DNA from: DASXAI01 sp963798445
GTDB lineage: Bacteria > Actinomycetota > Acidimicrobiia > Acidimicrobiales > Ilumatobacteraceae
Assembly: GCA_963798445.1 (NCBI GenBank)
Contig: CAWCTH010000011.1
Span: forward strand, 806,001 to 870,000
Direction of reading: 5' to 3'
DNA length: 64,000 nt
Positions 1 through 8,289 of this stretch are shown here, piece after piece; position 1 is the first letter of the stretch, and each line of letters starts with the position of its first letter. A program made the position numbers and the translations under genes. A model generated the notes under the pieces. It was not told where the DNA came from. It made no database searches and saw only the letters and a list, made by a program, of their open reading frames with translations.

Positions 1-1
1 G

Positions 2-226
2 TTCACGTGCTGCGTGTCCGACGTCGTGGAGAGCCTGCGCCGCCTGCCGCACTCCGACGTGGTCCTGCTGGCGTGCGACGAGGCCCGACGGCTGCTGGCG
101 GCGGTGCACCTCGACGATCTGGACGGTCGCGGCCTCCACCAGCTGATGGATCGGCTGCAAGCGGCCATTGGGTCCATACACGACCAGGTGATGACGACGT
201 ATGTTCGGACGCCGGCGGCGCACTAG
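2..226 (+). CDS. Hypothetical protein, possibly the C-terminal end of a longer gene
   Basis: The frame is open from the left edge of the window to a TAG at 224-226, so the gene may begin outside. The first in-window start is a GTG at 14, giving about 70 residues. The peptide is leucine- and arginine-rich, contains a helix-like stretch (LHQLMDRLQAAIG) and has no domain I recognise. It lies 51 bases upstream of the ATP-grasp/alpha-E gene on the same strand, so it could be co-transcribed with it. Function unknown. Confidence 0.4.
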   Translation, partial: FTCCVSDVVESLRRLPHSDVVLLACDEARRLLAAVHLDDLDGRGLHQLMDRLQAAIGSIHDQVMTTYVRTPAAH

Positions 227-277
227 CCGCCGGCGCACCCAGACGACCGAAACCCTGACCTCGCCCACACACCGCCG

Positions 278-2749
278 ATGGACCTCGCCCCCACCCTCAC
301 CGCCTACGTTCCCGAGCCGGGCCGTTACGACGAGCTGGCCGACGAGCGCGGCCGCATCCGCGAGCCGTGGCTGGCACTGGTGGGGACGTTCGGGCGCATG
401 GGGCCCTCCCAGATCGACGAGCGGCGCATGCGGGCCGATCGTCTGCTCGAGGCCGAAGGGGCCAGCCACGTCGTGCACGACGACGGCACCGATGCCAGCC
501 GGCCGTGGCGCATCGATCCAGTGCCGATCGTCATCGCCGGGCGGGAGTGGTCCGCGCTCGAGGAGGGACTGGTGCAGCGCGCCCGCCTGCTCGACGCGCT
601 GCTCGACGATCTGTACGGCGATCGCCGCCTCCTGCTCGACGGCGTCGTGCCCGCCGAACTGGTGCTCGGCTCGCGCCGGTTCCGGGCGTCGTGCCACGGC
701 GTGGTGCCGGCATCGGGGCGGCGCGTGGTGGTCTACGGCGCCGACGTGGTGCGCCACGGCGACGGCCGCCTCCTGGTGCTGGCCGATCACACCGATGCGC
801 CGTCGGGCGCGGGCTATGCGGTCCTGAACCGCACCGTGTTGACGCGCCTGTTTCCTGACACCTACCGCGACCTCGGCGTGCGCGGCCTGGCCGACTTCTT
901 CACCGCCATGCGCGCCGGCCTGTCGGCGGCGGCGCCCGAAGACCGCCCGAACCCACGCGTCGTCGTGCTCACGCCCGGCGTCGGTCACCCGAGCTACTTC
1001 GAGCACTCCTACCTCGCCAGCTACCTCGGCTACAACCTGGTGGAGGGAGCCGACCTGCGCGTCCGCGACGGACGGGTCTGGCTGCGGGCGCTGGGGGGCA
1101 TGGAACCGGTCGATGCCGTGCTGCGCCGAATCGAAGAGGCCGACGCCGACCCGCTGGAGCTCGAACGCGACGCCCCGTCGGGGGTGCCGGGTCTGGTCGA
1201 GGCGGCGCGCGAGCACGGCGTCACCGTGGCCAACGCCCTTGGTTCGGCCATCGCCGGCCACCTCGGCCTGCAGGCGTATTTGCCGGAGGTGTGCCAGTAC
1301 CTGCTGGGGGAGCGGCTCAGGTTGGCGTCGCTGCCCACGTTGTGGTGTGGCGATCCGGAACAGCGCACCGCGGTGCTGAGCGCGCTCGACCGCATGGTGC
1401 TCCACGACACCGATCCGGTCGCTCCCGTCGCCTCAGCCTTCGCCGCCGATCTGACCGACGCCGAGGTCGACGCGTGGCGCATACGCATCCAGAAGGCACC
1501 CCACCGGTACGTGGCCCAGGAGAAGGTGGACTTCGCCACCACGCCCGTGCTGCGCTCTGGCGGGGTCGGTCCGGGCACGGCGGTCTTCCGGGCCCAGGTC
1601 GTGGCGGCGCCTGATCGTCACGTGGTGCTGCCCGGCGGCCTCGGTCGTGTCGTCGACGTCCAGCGCCCGGTGCTGGCCCAGACCGCCGGCACCAGCAAGG
1701 ACGTGTGGGTACTGGCCGATGAGCCGGAGCGGCGCTCGCCGGTGCGCCGCCGGGTCGACGCCGACATCCCCCAGATCGACCTACGGGGGTCGCTGCCCAG
1801 CCGGGCCGCCGAGGCGCTGTTCTGGCTGGGGCGCAACGGTGAGCGGGCCGAATCGGTGGCCCGGATGACCCGGGCGGTCATCACCCGCGCCGAGGAAGAG
1901 CCCGAGCTGATGGCCAGCGATGCGTGGCGCTCGGGCGCCCTCGCCGGGCTGCGGACGATCAGTGGTGGTCGCGGCGCCGGCGTCATCGAACCGGGCCGGC
2001 GCGGCTTCGACGCCGAGATCGGCGCCGCCCTCACGGGACGGCCGGGTGCGCTGGCACCCAGCCTGTCGCACCTTCGTACGTCGGCGCGCAAGGTGAGGGA
2101 GTTCCTCTCCGGCACGACGTGGCGCGTGCTCGGCATGCTCGAGGCGGAACGGGTCGTGCTGGCGGGGGGTGTCAGCACGGCGTCGGACTTCGCGGTGGTG
2201 GAGTCGCTCGACCGCATCCTGGTGGCATCGAGTGCGCTCGCCGGCTTGGCCAACGACGCCACGGTGCGCGGGCCGGCGTGGCGGTTCCTCGATCTGGGCC
2301 GCCGCGTCGAGCGGGCGTTGCTGCTGCTCGGGCTGGTGGAGGCCACCCTGGTACCCGCGGTGCCGCCGGCGGCCACCCAAGCGTTGTACGAGACGGTCCT
2401 CACCGCCACGGAGAGCCTTGTCGAGTACCGGCGGCGTCACCGCAGCGACCTCGCCCTCGATGCCATCGTGGACCTGTTGCTCATCGACGACGCCAATCCC
2501 CGTTCGCTGGCCTTCCAGCTCGATCGCCTCGCCGAGGACCTCGCCGGTCTCCCCACCAGAGGTCAGCGCGACGACCACGCCGATCTCGTCGACACGTCGG
2601 CGCGCGTGCTGATCGACGCGTCGGACCGGCAGCTCGCGCAACTGGTGCTCGACGCCCGCGGTCCCCTGCTGGCGCTGGCCGAGGGCATCGTGTCGCGGTG
2701 GTTCGGCGACGAGGGCGCCGGCCGCCGCTTCCGCAGGGGAGCGGGATGA
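278..2749 (+). CDS. Circularly permuted type 2 ATP-grasp / alpha-E domain fusion protein
   Basis: An 823-residue protein. The first ~480 residues look like the circularly permuted ATP-grasp module (DUF404/DUF407). Family-like motifs are GVGHPSYFEHSYLA near 230, LPTLWCGD near 350 and the basic stretch RIRIQKAPHRYVAQEK near 405. From about residue 500 the alpha-E domain (DUF403) begins with EALFWLGRNGERAE and continues as a long helical region to the end. In many bacteria the two halves are separate genes of roughly 480 and 310 residues; here they are fused. ATP-grasp enzymes usually form amide or ester bonds using ATP. These loci habitually sit beside transglutaminase-like proteases, as here, which suggests synthesis and processing of a peptide or protein modification. 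The actual substrate is unknown. The stop overlaps the next start (ATGA), implying translational coupling. Frame intact. Confidence 0.88.
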   Translation: MDLAPTLTAYVPEPGRYDELADERGRIREPWLALVGTFGRMGPSQIDERRMRADRLLEAEGASHVVHDDGTDASRPWRIDPVPIVIAGREWSALEEGLVQRARLLDALLDDLYGDRRLLLDGVVPAELVLGSRRFRASCHGVVPASGRRVVVYGADVVRHGDGRLLVLADHTDAPSGAGYAVLNRTVLTRLFPDTYRDLGVRGLADFFTAMRAGLSAAAPEDRPNPRVVVLTPGVGHPSYFEHSYLASYLGYNLVEGADLRVRDGRVWLRALGGMEPVDAVLRRIEEADADPLELERDAPSGVPGLVEAAREHGVTVANALGSAIAGHLGLQAYLPEVCQYLLGERLRLASLPTLWCGDPEQRTAVLSALDRMVLHDTDPVAPVASAFAADLTDAEVDAWRIRIQKAPHRYVAQEKVDFATTPVLRSGGVGPGTAVFRAQVVAAPDRHVVLPGGLGRVVDVQRPVLAQTAGTSKDVWVLADEPERRSPVRRRVDADIPQIDLRGSLPSRAAEALFWLGRNGERAESVARMTRAVITRAEEEPELMASDAWRSGALAGLRTISGGRGAGVIEPGRRGFDAEIGAALTGRPGALAPSLSHLRTSARKVREFLSGTTWRVLGMLEAERVVLAGGVSTASDFAVVESLDRILVASSALAGLANDATVRGPAWRFLDLGRRVERALLLLGLVEATLVPAVPPAATQALYETVLTATESLVEYRRRHRSDLALDAIVDLLLIDDANPRSLAFQLDRLAEDLAGLPTRGQRDDHADLVDTSARVLIDASDRQLAQLVLDARGPLLALAEGIVSRWFGDEGAGRRFRRGAG

Positions 2750-3648
2750 CGGCCGAGCTGCAGGACGCCAAGACCCACTACCGGGTCACCCATCGCACCG
2801 ACTACCAGTACGGCGCGCCCGTCTCCAGCGGCCAGACCATTGCGCATCTGCTCGTGCGGGAGACGCCGCACCAGCACGTCCACCGCGCCGACGTGGACGT
2901 GGTGCCGTCGCCCGATCACCGTCACACCCACATCGACGGCTTCGGCAACCTGGTCTCCTACCTCGCGCTGCAGCATCCGCACGCCCACCTCACGGTGACG
3001 GCCACCAGCGACGTCATGGTGGAGGTGCCCCGGCCGCCCTCGACCTCGCCGCGGTGGGAGGACGTGCCTGGTCTGCTGGCCACCGACACCTCGCCCGACG
3101 GCCTCCTGGCGCGCCAATGCGCTCTCGACTCGCCCCTCGTGATGGCGGACGAGGCGTTGGCCGCGTACGCACGGCCGTCGTTCCCGCCCGGTCGTCCCGT
3201 GCACGAAGCCGTCGCCGATCTCGCCCACCGCATCTTCGCCGAGTTCGTGTTCGACCCGCACGTCACCGACGTCACCACGCCGCCGGCCGAGGTGCTGCAG
3301 CATCGACGAGGGGTGTGCCAGGACTTCGCCCATCTGGCCATCGGCTGCCTCCGCGCGCTGTCGCTGCCGGCGCGCTACGTGAGCGGCTACATCGAGACCT
3401 CGCCGCCGCCGGGGAAGCCCAAGCTCGTCGGCACCGATGCGTCGCACGCGTGGTTCTCGACGTTCGTGCCCGGCTACGGGTGGCTCGACGCCGACCCGAC
3501 CAACGACCAGGTGCCGCCCCACCGCCACGTCACCGTGGCATGGGGTCGCGACTATGGCGACGTGACCCCGGTGCGCGGCGTGGTGTTCGGCCCCGCCGTG
3601 GAGCAGGAGTTGGACGTCGCCGTCGACGTCGTGCGGCTGCCGGACTGA
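2746..3648 (+). CDS. Transglutaminase-like cysteine protease family protein
   Basis: A 300-residue protein starting at the ATG at 2746, which overlaps the stop of the upstream ATP-grasp gene. The N-terminal ~90 residues form the beta-rich domain typical of bacterial transglutaminase-like proteins (YRVTHRTDYQYGAPVS at the start). The core holds the catalytic triad: Cys in RGVCQDFAH, His in DASHAWFS and Asp in LDADPTND. No signal peptide is visible, so it probably acts in the cytoplasm. It is a standard partner of ATP-grasp/alpha-E loci. Whether it acts as a peptidase, amidase or crosslinker cannot be decided from sequence. Frame intact. Confidence 0.9.
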   Translation: MTAELQDAKTHYRVTHRTDYQYGAPVSSGQTIAHLLVRETPHQHVHRADVDVVPSPDHRHTHIDGFGNLVSYLALQHPHAHLTVTATSDVMVEVPRPPSTSPRWEDVPGLLATDTSPDGLLARQCALDSPLVMADEALAAYARPSFPPGRPVHEAVADLAHRIFAEFVFDPHVTDVTTPPAEVLQHRRGVCQDFAHLAIGCLRALSLPARYVSGYIETSPPPGKPKLVGTDASHAWFSTFVPGYGWLDADPTNDQVPPHRHVTVAWGRDYGDVTPVRGVVFGPAVEQELDVAVDVVRLPD

Positions 3649-3784
3649 GCGGCGCGGCTGCCCGGTGCAACCGACGCCGCGGTCGATGAAGCGACGCCGC
3701 CGCGATTCGTGGGCGTCGGCGTGGGTGGCCGCGGGGCGAGAGTCGCAACCGGGCAGCATGTCCGGCGCCCACCACCCCATTCGC
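3649..3784. other. Short intergenic gap between convergent genes
   Basis: About 135 bases between the transglutaminase-like gene and the palindromic element at the 3' end of the AbiEi-like gene. It is GC-rich with no open frame that looks coding and no clear rho-independent terminator. Confidence 0.4.
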
Positions 3785-3837
3785 GCAGCCTGTGCAGATA
3801 TGGGCGTGGGGGCGCCGTTACGCGCACAGGCTGTGCG
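3785..3837. repeat. Palindromic intergenic element, copy A
   Basis: A ~53-base element with arms GCAGCCTGTGC (left) and GCACAGGCTGTGC (right). Each arm is itself almost palindromic, and together they can form a long hairpin around a G-rich loop containing ATGGGC. A near-identical second copy lies at 4860-4912. The right arm lies inside the 3' end of the AbiEi-like gene, where it encodes the last residues (HSLCA) and the stop codon. Confidence 0.85.
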
Positions 3838-4761
3838 TGGAAAGACGGCGGAGGTACAGCACGGCGATGTGGGCGGTGGTCGAGCGCAGCCGCTCGAACA
3901 CGTCGTCGGACGTGACCCGCACCACCTCCCAACCGTCGCAGCGCAACAAGAGGTCCCGGCCGTGGTCACGCTGCAGCACGACCGGCGACGCGTGCCACAC
4001 CGGGTCGTCGACCTCGACCGCGAAGCGAACGGATGGCACCGCCAGATCGAGCCGGACCATCGCTCCGCTGCCCAACACGACCTCGAACTGCCTCGTCAAC
4101 GCTGGCAGCCCGGCCGATTCGAGTGCTGATGCCAACAGCAGCTCACCGTCGCTGCCCACCGCCGGAAGCTCAGCCGACCGGCCCTCCAAGAGGTGACGGA
4201 ACGCCGTCGAGCCGGGTCGGCCCTGACGCACCAGCCGTTCCCCCACATCAGCCAACGACCAGGGCGTGCACAATCTCCGGTTGAGCGCATCCTGCGTGGC
4301 CGAAGCCAGCACCGCCGGGTTCACCAGCGCCGCCAGATCGAAGAGTGTCCGCGCAGGGGTGGTCACACGCAGCCCGTTCGCGTAGTGGACGACGTCCTCG
4401 TCGTCGAGTCGGGTGATCCGGTGGACCCGCACGCCGGGCAGACGAACCTGCCGCGGCGCCTCGACGGTGAGGTCGAGCATCCCACGCGGCGCTCGACGCA
4501 GACGCCAATGCGACGCTGCCGACTGATGCGAGCTCGCACCCCTCCGACGGCGAGGCAGGCGGCGAGCAGCCGGCGGTCGTCGGGAACCGCACCCGGCACC
4601 ACGCTGTAAACGCCCCGGAACACCGGCGTCAGCAGGCGGGACTTCACCCAGTGGGCGATGATGTCACGAGACAGGCCGTGCTTTTGGAGCTGATCCAATG
4701 TGATCAGCTCGTCGCGGAGCTCGGCGATGCGCATGACCTCGGTGAACGTGATCATGCTCAT
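3818..4761 (-). CDS. AbiEi-like / DUF559-type protein (one frameshift)
   Basis: About 314 codons on the minus strand, from ATG at 4761 (MSMITFTEVM) to TAA at 3818. The N-terminus resembles the AbiEi antitoxin-type winged helix (ELITLDQLQKHGLSRDI, then LLTPVFRGVYSV). The middle matches the AbiEi family (TTPARTLFDLAALV). The C-terminus resembles a DUF559/Vsr-like nuclease fold with an acidic strand (RFAVEVDDPVWH). The frame breaks at about 4550 within a GGAGGGG run; shifting by one base restores the expected SSHQSAASHW-type segment. No AbiEii toxin gene is adjacent, so a classical type IV toxin-antitoxin pair is not supported. Two palindromic elements flank the gene, as if gene and repeats form one cassette. 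Cellular role unknown. Confidence 0.75.
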
Positions 4762-4798
4762 GCGGCGACCGTAGACCGGGGGTGCGCGACAGTTCCGG

Positions 4799-4859
4799 CG
4801 CCGCCGCACCGGGGTGGGCGACCGGTCCGGCCGCACCGGGGTGGGCGACCGTTCCGGCC
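4799..4859. repeat. Two tandem copies of a ~27-base unit
   Basis: The unit CCGCACCGGGGTGGGCGACC occurs twice in direct tandem (starting near 4804 and 4831), each followed by a GTTCCGG- or GGTCCGG-type tail. The repeat lies upstream of the AbiEi-like start and directly before palindromic element copy B. It could be a slippage product or a regulatory array. Confidence 0.7.
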
Positions 4860-4912
4860 GCAGCCTGTGCGCTCATGGGCCGGGGGCCGCCCCTACGCGC
4901 ACAGGCTGTGCA
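4860..4912. repeat. Palindromic intergenic element, copy B
   Basis: Second copy of the element at 3785-3837. It has the same outer arms (GCAGCCTGTGC and CGCACAGGCTGTGC), the same internal ATGGGC and TACGCGCACAGG, and differences confined to the loop. The two copies are in the same orientation and bracket the AbiEi-like gene about 1.07 kb apart. Confidence 0.85.
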
Positions 4913-4953
4913 ATGAAGGAGCGGTCACGGCCGAGTGGGTGGGGTGGCGGCGG

Positions 4954-5805
4954 CTACTGGGCGTAGTGCTTCGGGCGGTCGAAGAAGGCGGCGTGGCAGC
5001 CTGGGCCGCAGAACCAGTACTTGGCACCGTCGTGCTCCGCGTGCAGCGACGCCTCCACCGTGGCCACCGTCATGCCGCACACCGGATCGACGGCATCGGC
5101 CCGATCCGCCCGCGCCACGACCGGAGTCGTTGCCTCGGCCCGCGGCCGGCTGGCGATGATCTCGGCCAGGATGGAGACGGCCACGTCCCCCGGCGTACAC
5201 GCCCCACGTCGATGCCCGCCGGCGTGTGGATGCGCCCCCCGCCTTCGCCCGCGCGTCAGCCCGCGATGCCCGCCGACGGCTAGCCACCAGCGCCACGTAG
5301 GGCACGCCCGCCCTGAGGGCGGCGGTCAGCACGTCCTGTTCGCCCCGGCCGTGCGACGCCACCACGACCGCGACGGCGTCCGGCGCCGCCTCGGCACCGG
5401 AGATCAGCTCGACGGCGTAGCCCGCCGCCGCCGCGACGTCCGCCAGTGCCCGGCGATGGGCCCCTCCCCGAAGATGGCGACGAGCGGCGCCGGCAGCACC
5501 GGCTCCAGGAAGATCTCCAGGGTGCCGCCCGAGAGACAGGGGTTGACGGCAGTGACGTGCCCGGGCCGGTCACCACCTACCGCCGTTTCGTCGGGCGTGA
5601 TGCGCAACACCACGCTCTCCCCGGTCTCGATGGCGCGCCGGGCCTGCACCCGCAAGCTGGCCTCCACGCACGAGCCGCCGACGAACCCGACGATCGTGCC
5701 GTCCTGGTCGATGACCGCGCTGTCGCCCGGCTTGGCGCTGGTGGGCCGCTCGGCGCTGACGACCGTGGCTCTCACGAAGGGCGAGCATGTCGCTGGGCCG
5801 TTCAC
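4954..5805 (-). CDS. XdhC/CoxF-type molybdenum-cofactor maturation protein with C-terminal YHS domain (several frameshifts)
   Basis: About 284 codons from a GTG at 5805, which overlaps the stop of the CoxL gene (GTGA). The N-terminal XdhC_CoxI domain is clear (FVRATVVSAERPTSAKPGDS, then FVGGSCVEASL). The Rossmann-like XdhC_C part follows (APLVAIFGEGPIAG, then VVASHGRGEQDVLTAAL). The C-terminal ~45 residues are a YHS metal-binding domain (VDPVCGMTV, WFCGPGC). XdhC proteins load sulfurated molybdenum cofactor into xanthine or CO dehydrogenases, which fits its position downstream of coxL. The frame is broken at about 5457, 5233 and 5197. The protein is otherwise continuous, so assembly error is likely. 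Confidence 0.82.
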
Positions 5806-7318
5806 GTGATGGCCAGGTCCGTCCGGAAGGAACGGCCTTGCATCGCCCGCCACACCTGCGCGGGGGTGAGGGGCATGTCGACATGGCGCACCCCGAAGGG
5901 CTTCGGCGCGTCGATGACTGCGTTCACCACCGCCGCCGGCGAGCCCACGGTGGCCGACTCGCCCACGCCCTTCACGCCGAGCGGATGATGCGGCGAGGGC
6001 GTGACCGTCTCGCCCAGTTCCCACGACGGGCACTCCATCGACGTCGGCAGCAGGTAGTCCATGAACGAGCCGCCAAGGCAGTTGCCGTCGTCGTCGAAGG
6101 CGATGACTTCCATGAGGGCCATCCCGATGCCGTCGGCGAGGCCGCTGTGCACCTGTCCTTCCACGATCATGGGGTTGATGCGGGGTCCGCAGTCGTCGAC
6201 GGCGATGAAGCGCCGCACCTTGACCTGACCGGTGCCGCGGTCGACGTCGACGACGCAGATGTAGGCGCCGAACGGGTAGGTGAGGTTGGGCGGGTCGTAG
6301 ACGCACGAGCCGTCGAGCTGACCTTCGACCCCGTCGGGCAACTCGAGCGGCCCGTGGGCGCCGAGGGCGATCTCTTGGATCGTCTTGCCGACCGTGGGCG
6401 TGCCCTTCACGAACCAGCGGCCCTGCTCCCATTCGAGGTCTTCCGGCGAGCACTCGAGCATGACGGCGGCGATCTGGCGGGCCTTGTCGATGACCCGCTT
6501 CGACGCCACCGCGACCGCCGCGCCCGACACCGGCGTCGAGCGCGAGCCGTAGGTCCCGAGGCCGAACGGCGTGTTGTCGGTGTCGCCGTGCACCACGTCG
6601 ATGTCTTCCGACGGGATCCCGGTCACCTCGGACACGATCTGGGCGAACGTGGTCTCGTGACCTTGGCCCTGTGTCTGCACGGACAACCGCACGACGGCCT
6701 TGCCGGTGGGGTGCACCCGAACCTCGGCACCGTCGGCCATGCCGAGACCGAGGATGTCCATGTGCTTGCGCGGACCGGCGCCCACGGTCTCGGTGAAGAA
6801 GCTGATGCCGATGCCCATGAGCTCACCGCGCTGGCGCTTCTCCGCCTGCTCGCGGCGCAGGTCGGCGTAGCCGGCCATGTCGAGGGCGAGTTGCAGGGCG
6901 CGTGGATACTCGCCCGAGTCGTACTCCCAACCGGTGGGTGAGAGGTACGGGAACTGCTCGGGCCGCAACAAGTTCTTCATGCGCAGCTCGGCCGGATCCA
7001 TGCCCAACTCGTCGGCCAGGCAGTCGACCAGTCGCTCGACGAGGTAGGCGGCCTCGGTCGCGCGGAACGAACACGCGTAGGCGACACCGCCCGGAGCCTT
7101 GTTGGAGTAGACGCCCCGCACCCGGCAGCAACGCGGCGGCGTAGTCGTAGCTACCGGTGAAGATGTGGAAGAAGCCGGCCGGGAACTTCGTCGGTTGCGC
7201 AGTGTTGTTGAAGGCGCCGTGATCGGCCAGCACATCCACCTTCACCCCGACGATGCGGCCGTCGCTGGTGGCGGCGATCTCGCCGTGCATGTGGTAATCG
7301 CGGGCGAAGGACGTGCAC
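5802..7318 (-). pseudogene. coxL: Form I CO dehydrogenase large subunit, 5' third missing and one frameshift
   Basis: About 505 residues of the C-terminal two thirds of CoxL. The active-site loop reads AYACSFR, matching the AYXCSFR signature of form I (true aerobic CO-oxidising) enzymes rather than AYXGAGR of form II. Other family landmarks are LADHGAFNNTAQPTKFPAGF, QGQGHETTFAQI, GLGTYGSRSTP, DDCGPRINPMIVEGQVH and HHPLGVKGVGES. A one-base frameshift lies near 7125. At about 7315 the homology stops (last recognisable residues TSFARDYHMHGE) and the DNA becomes a LysR gene on the other strand. CoxS, CoxM and roughly the first 300 residues of CoxL are absent. The encoded enzyme would oxidise CO to CO2 on a Mo-Cu centre, but this copy cannot be functional as written. 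Confidence 0.87.
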
Positions 7319-7776
7319 TCATGGTGGTGGCCGCGCCCAGCGTGGGTCCCTCGTTCAGCAGCGAGCGGCTGGCCTCCATGCCCTGGCTCGTCGATCCAGG
7401 AGGCGCTGATCCGGCATCAGCTGTCGGGCGCCTGCTGGAGACGTGGAGGGTGCCTGAGGCCCGCATCGAGGTGTTCCCGAGCCAGGCGGCGGCCTGGGCA
7501 GCGGCTGCCAGCGGCCAGGGAGTAGCGCCGGCCGTGGCCCATCTCGTCGCTCCCGAACTGCGTCAGGGCCGCCTCCGTTCGATCGCCCTGCCCGGTCTGC
7601 CGATCGAGCTGCACTGGCACATCAGCAGCCTTGCGCCGGACCGCCGGACCCGCGCCGCGTCGTCGTTCCAGCGCTTCGCCCTCACGCCCCAGGCGATGCA
7701 CCTGATGCACGATCCCCGCAGCGGCGTGCCGCCGAGCCGCTTTCGCCCGCCCGTGTACGTCACCATCTGGAGCTGA
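7315..7776 (+). pseudogene. LysR-family regulator, C-terminal effector domain only
   Basis: About 150 residues matching the LysR substrate-binding domain, from LMVVAAPSVG near 7319 to a TGA at 7774-7776. Recognisable parts are LASMPWLVDP, AAAWAAAASGQGVAPAVAHLV and LHWHIS. The helix-turn-helix and first half of the effector domain are missing because the sequence switches to coxL (opposite strand) at about 7315. A LysR gene next to CO dehydrogenase genes would be a plausible local regulator, but this is inference. Fragment only. Confidence 0.7.
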
Positions 7777-7787
7777 CGGCGACGCCA

Positions 7788-7793
7788 TACCAT
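7788..7793 (+). promoter_or_regulatory. Leaderless -10 box (TACCAT) for the YbaK-like gene
   Basis: TACCAT ends 7 bases before the ATG at 7801, the spacing expected if transcription starts at the start codon. It follows the TANNNT pattern seen repeatedly in this window. Confidence 0.5.
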
Positions 7794-7800
7794 CGGGCCG

Positions 7801-8289
7801 ATGGCGACAGACCCCGCTGAAGCATCCGTCCTGCAGCAGCTGGAAGAGCTGGCGGTAGCGCACGAGATCATTGCGTGTGACCCCGAACTGGCCGACACCG
7901 CGCAGTTCTGCGCGGCCTACGGTTACGCGCCCGAAGACTCAGCCAACACGATCGTCGTGGTCGGGAAGTCGACGCCACCGGTCTACGCCGCCTGCGTCGT
8001 GCTGGCCACGACCCGACTCGATGTCAACGGCGTGGTGCGGCGGCGCCTGGGCACTCGGAAGGCATCGTTCGCCTCAGCCGAGGAGACCAAGGCGATCACG
8101 GGCATGCTCATCGGTGGCGTGACGGCTTTCGGCCTGCCCGCCGATCTTCCGTTGTGGGTCGACGCCCAAGTGCTCGATCGTGACCGCATCGTGCTGGGGG
8201 GCGGGAGCCGTAGCTGCAAGCTCGTCGTGGCGCCGCAAGTCCTCCTGGAGATCCCCAAGGCCGAGGTCGTCGATCAGCTCGCAAAGTGA
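7801..8289 (+). CDS. YbaK/EbsC-family aminoacyl-tRNA deacylase-like protein
   Basis: A 162-residue protein of the usual single-domain YbaK/ProX size. Family features are the N-terminal helix followed by IIACDPELADTAQFCAAYG, the strand TIVVVGKSTPP with its conserved Lys, and the glycine-rich GGVTAFGLP and IVLGGGSRSCKL near the C-terminus. The family hydrolyses mischarged tRNAs such as Cys-tRNA(Pro) in the cytoplasm. The exact substrate cannot be read from sequence. No Shine-Dalgarno is visible but a -10 box sits 7 bases upstream, suggesting a leaderless mRNA. The stop overlaps the next gene's GTG start (GTGA). Frame intact. Confidence 0.85.
   Translation: MATDPAEASVLQQLEELAVAHEIIACDPELADTAQFCAAYGYAPEDSANTIVVVGKSTPPVYAACVVLATTRLDVNGVVRRRLGTRKASFASAEETKAITGMLIGGVTAFGLPADLPLWVDAQVLDRDRIVLGGGSRSCKLVVAPQVLLEIPKAEVVDQLAK

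Noticed and set aside
3818..4761. Type IV toxin-antitoxin system
   Set aside because: The AbiEi-like protein is present but no AbiEii nucleotidyltransferase toxin is found on either side.
7165..7318. Extension of the LysR reading frame upstream of 7315 as a complete regulator
   Set aside because: That stretch is antisense to conserved coxL sequence and shows no helix-turn-helix; only the part after about 7319 matches LysR.
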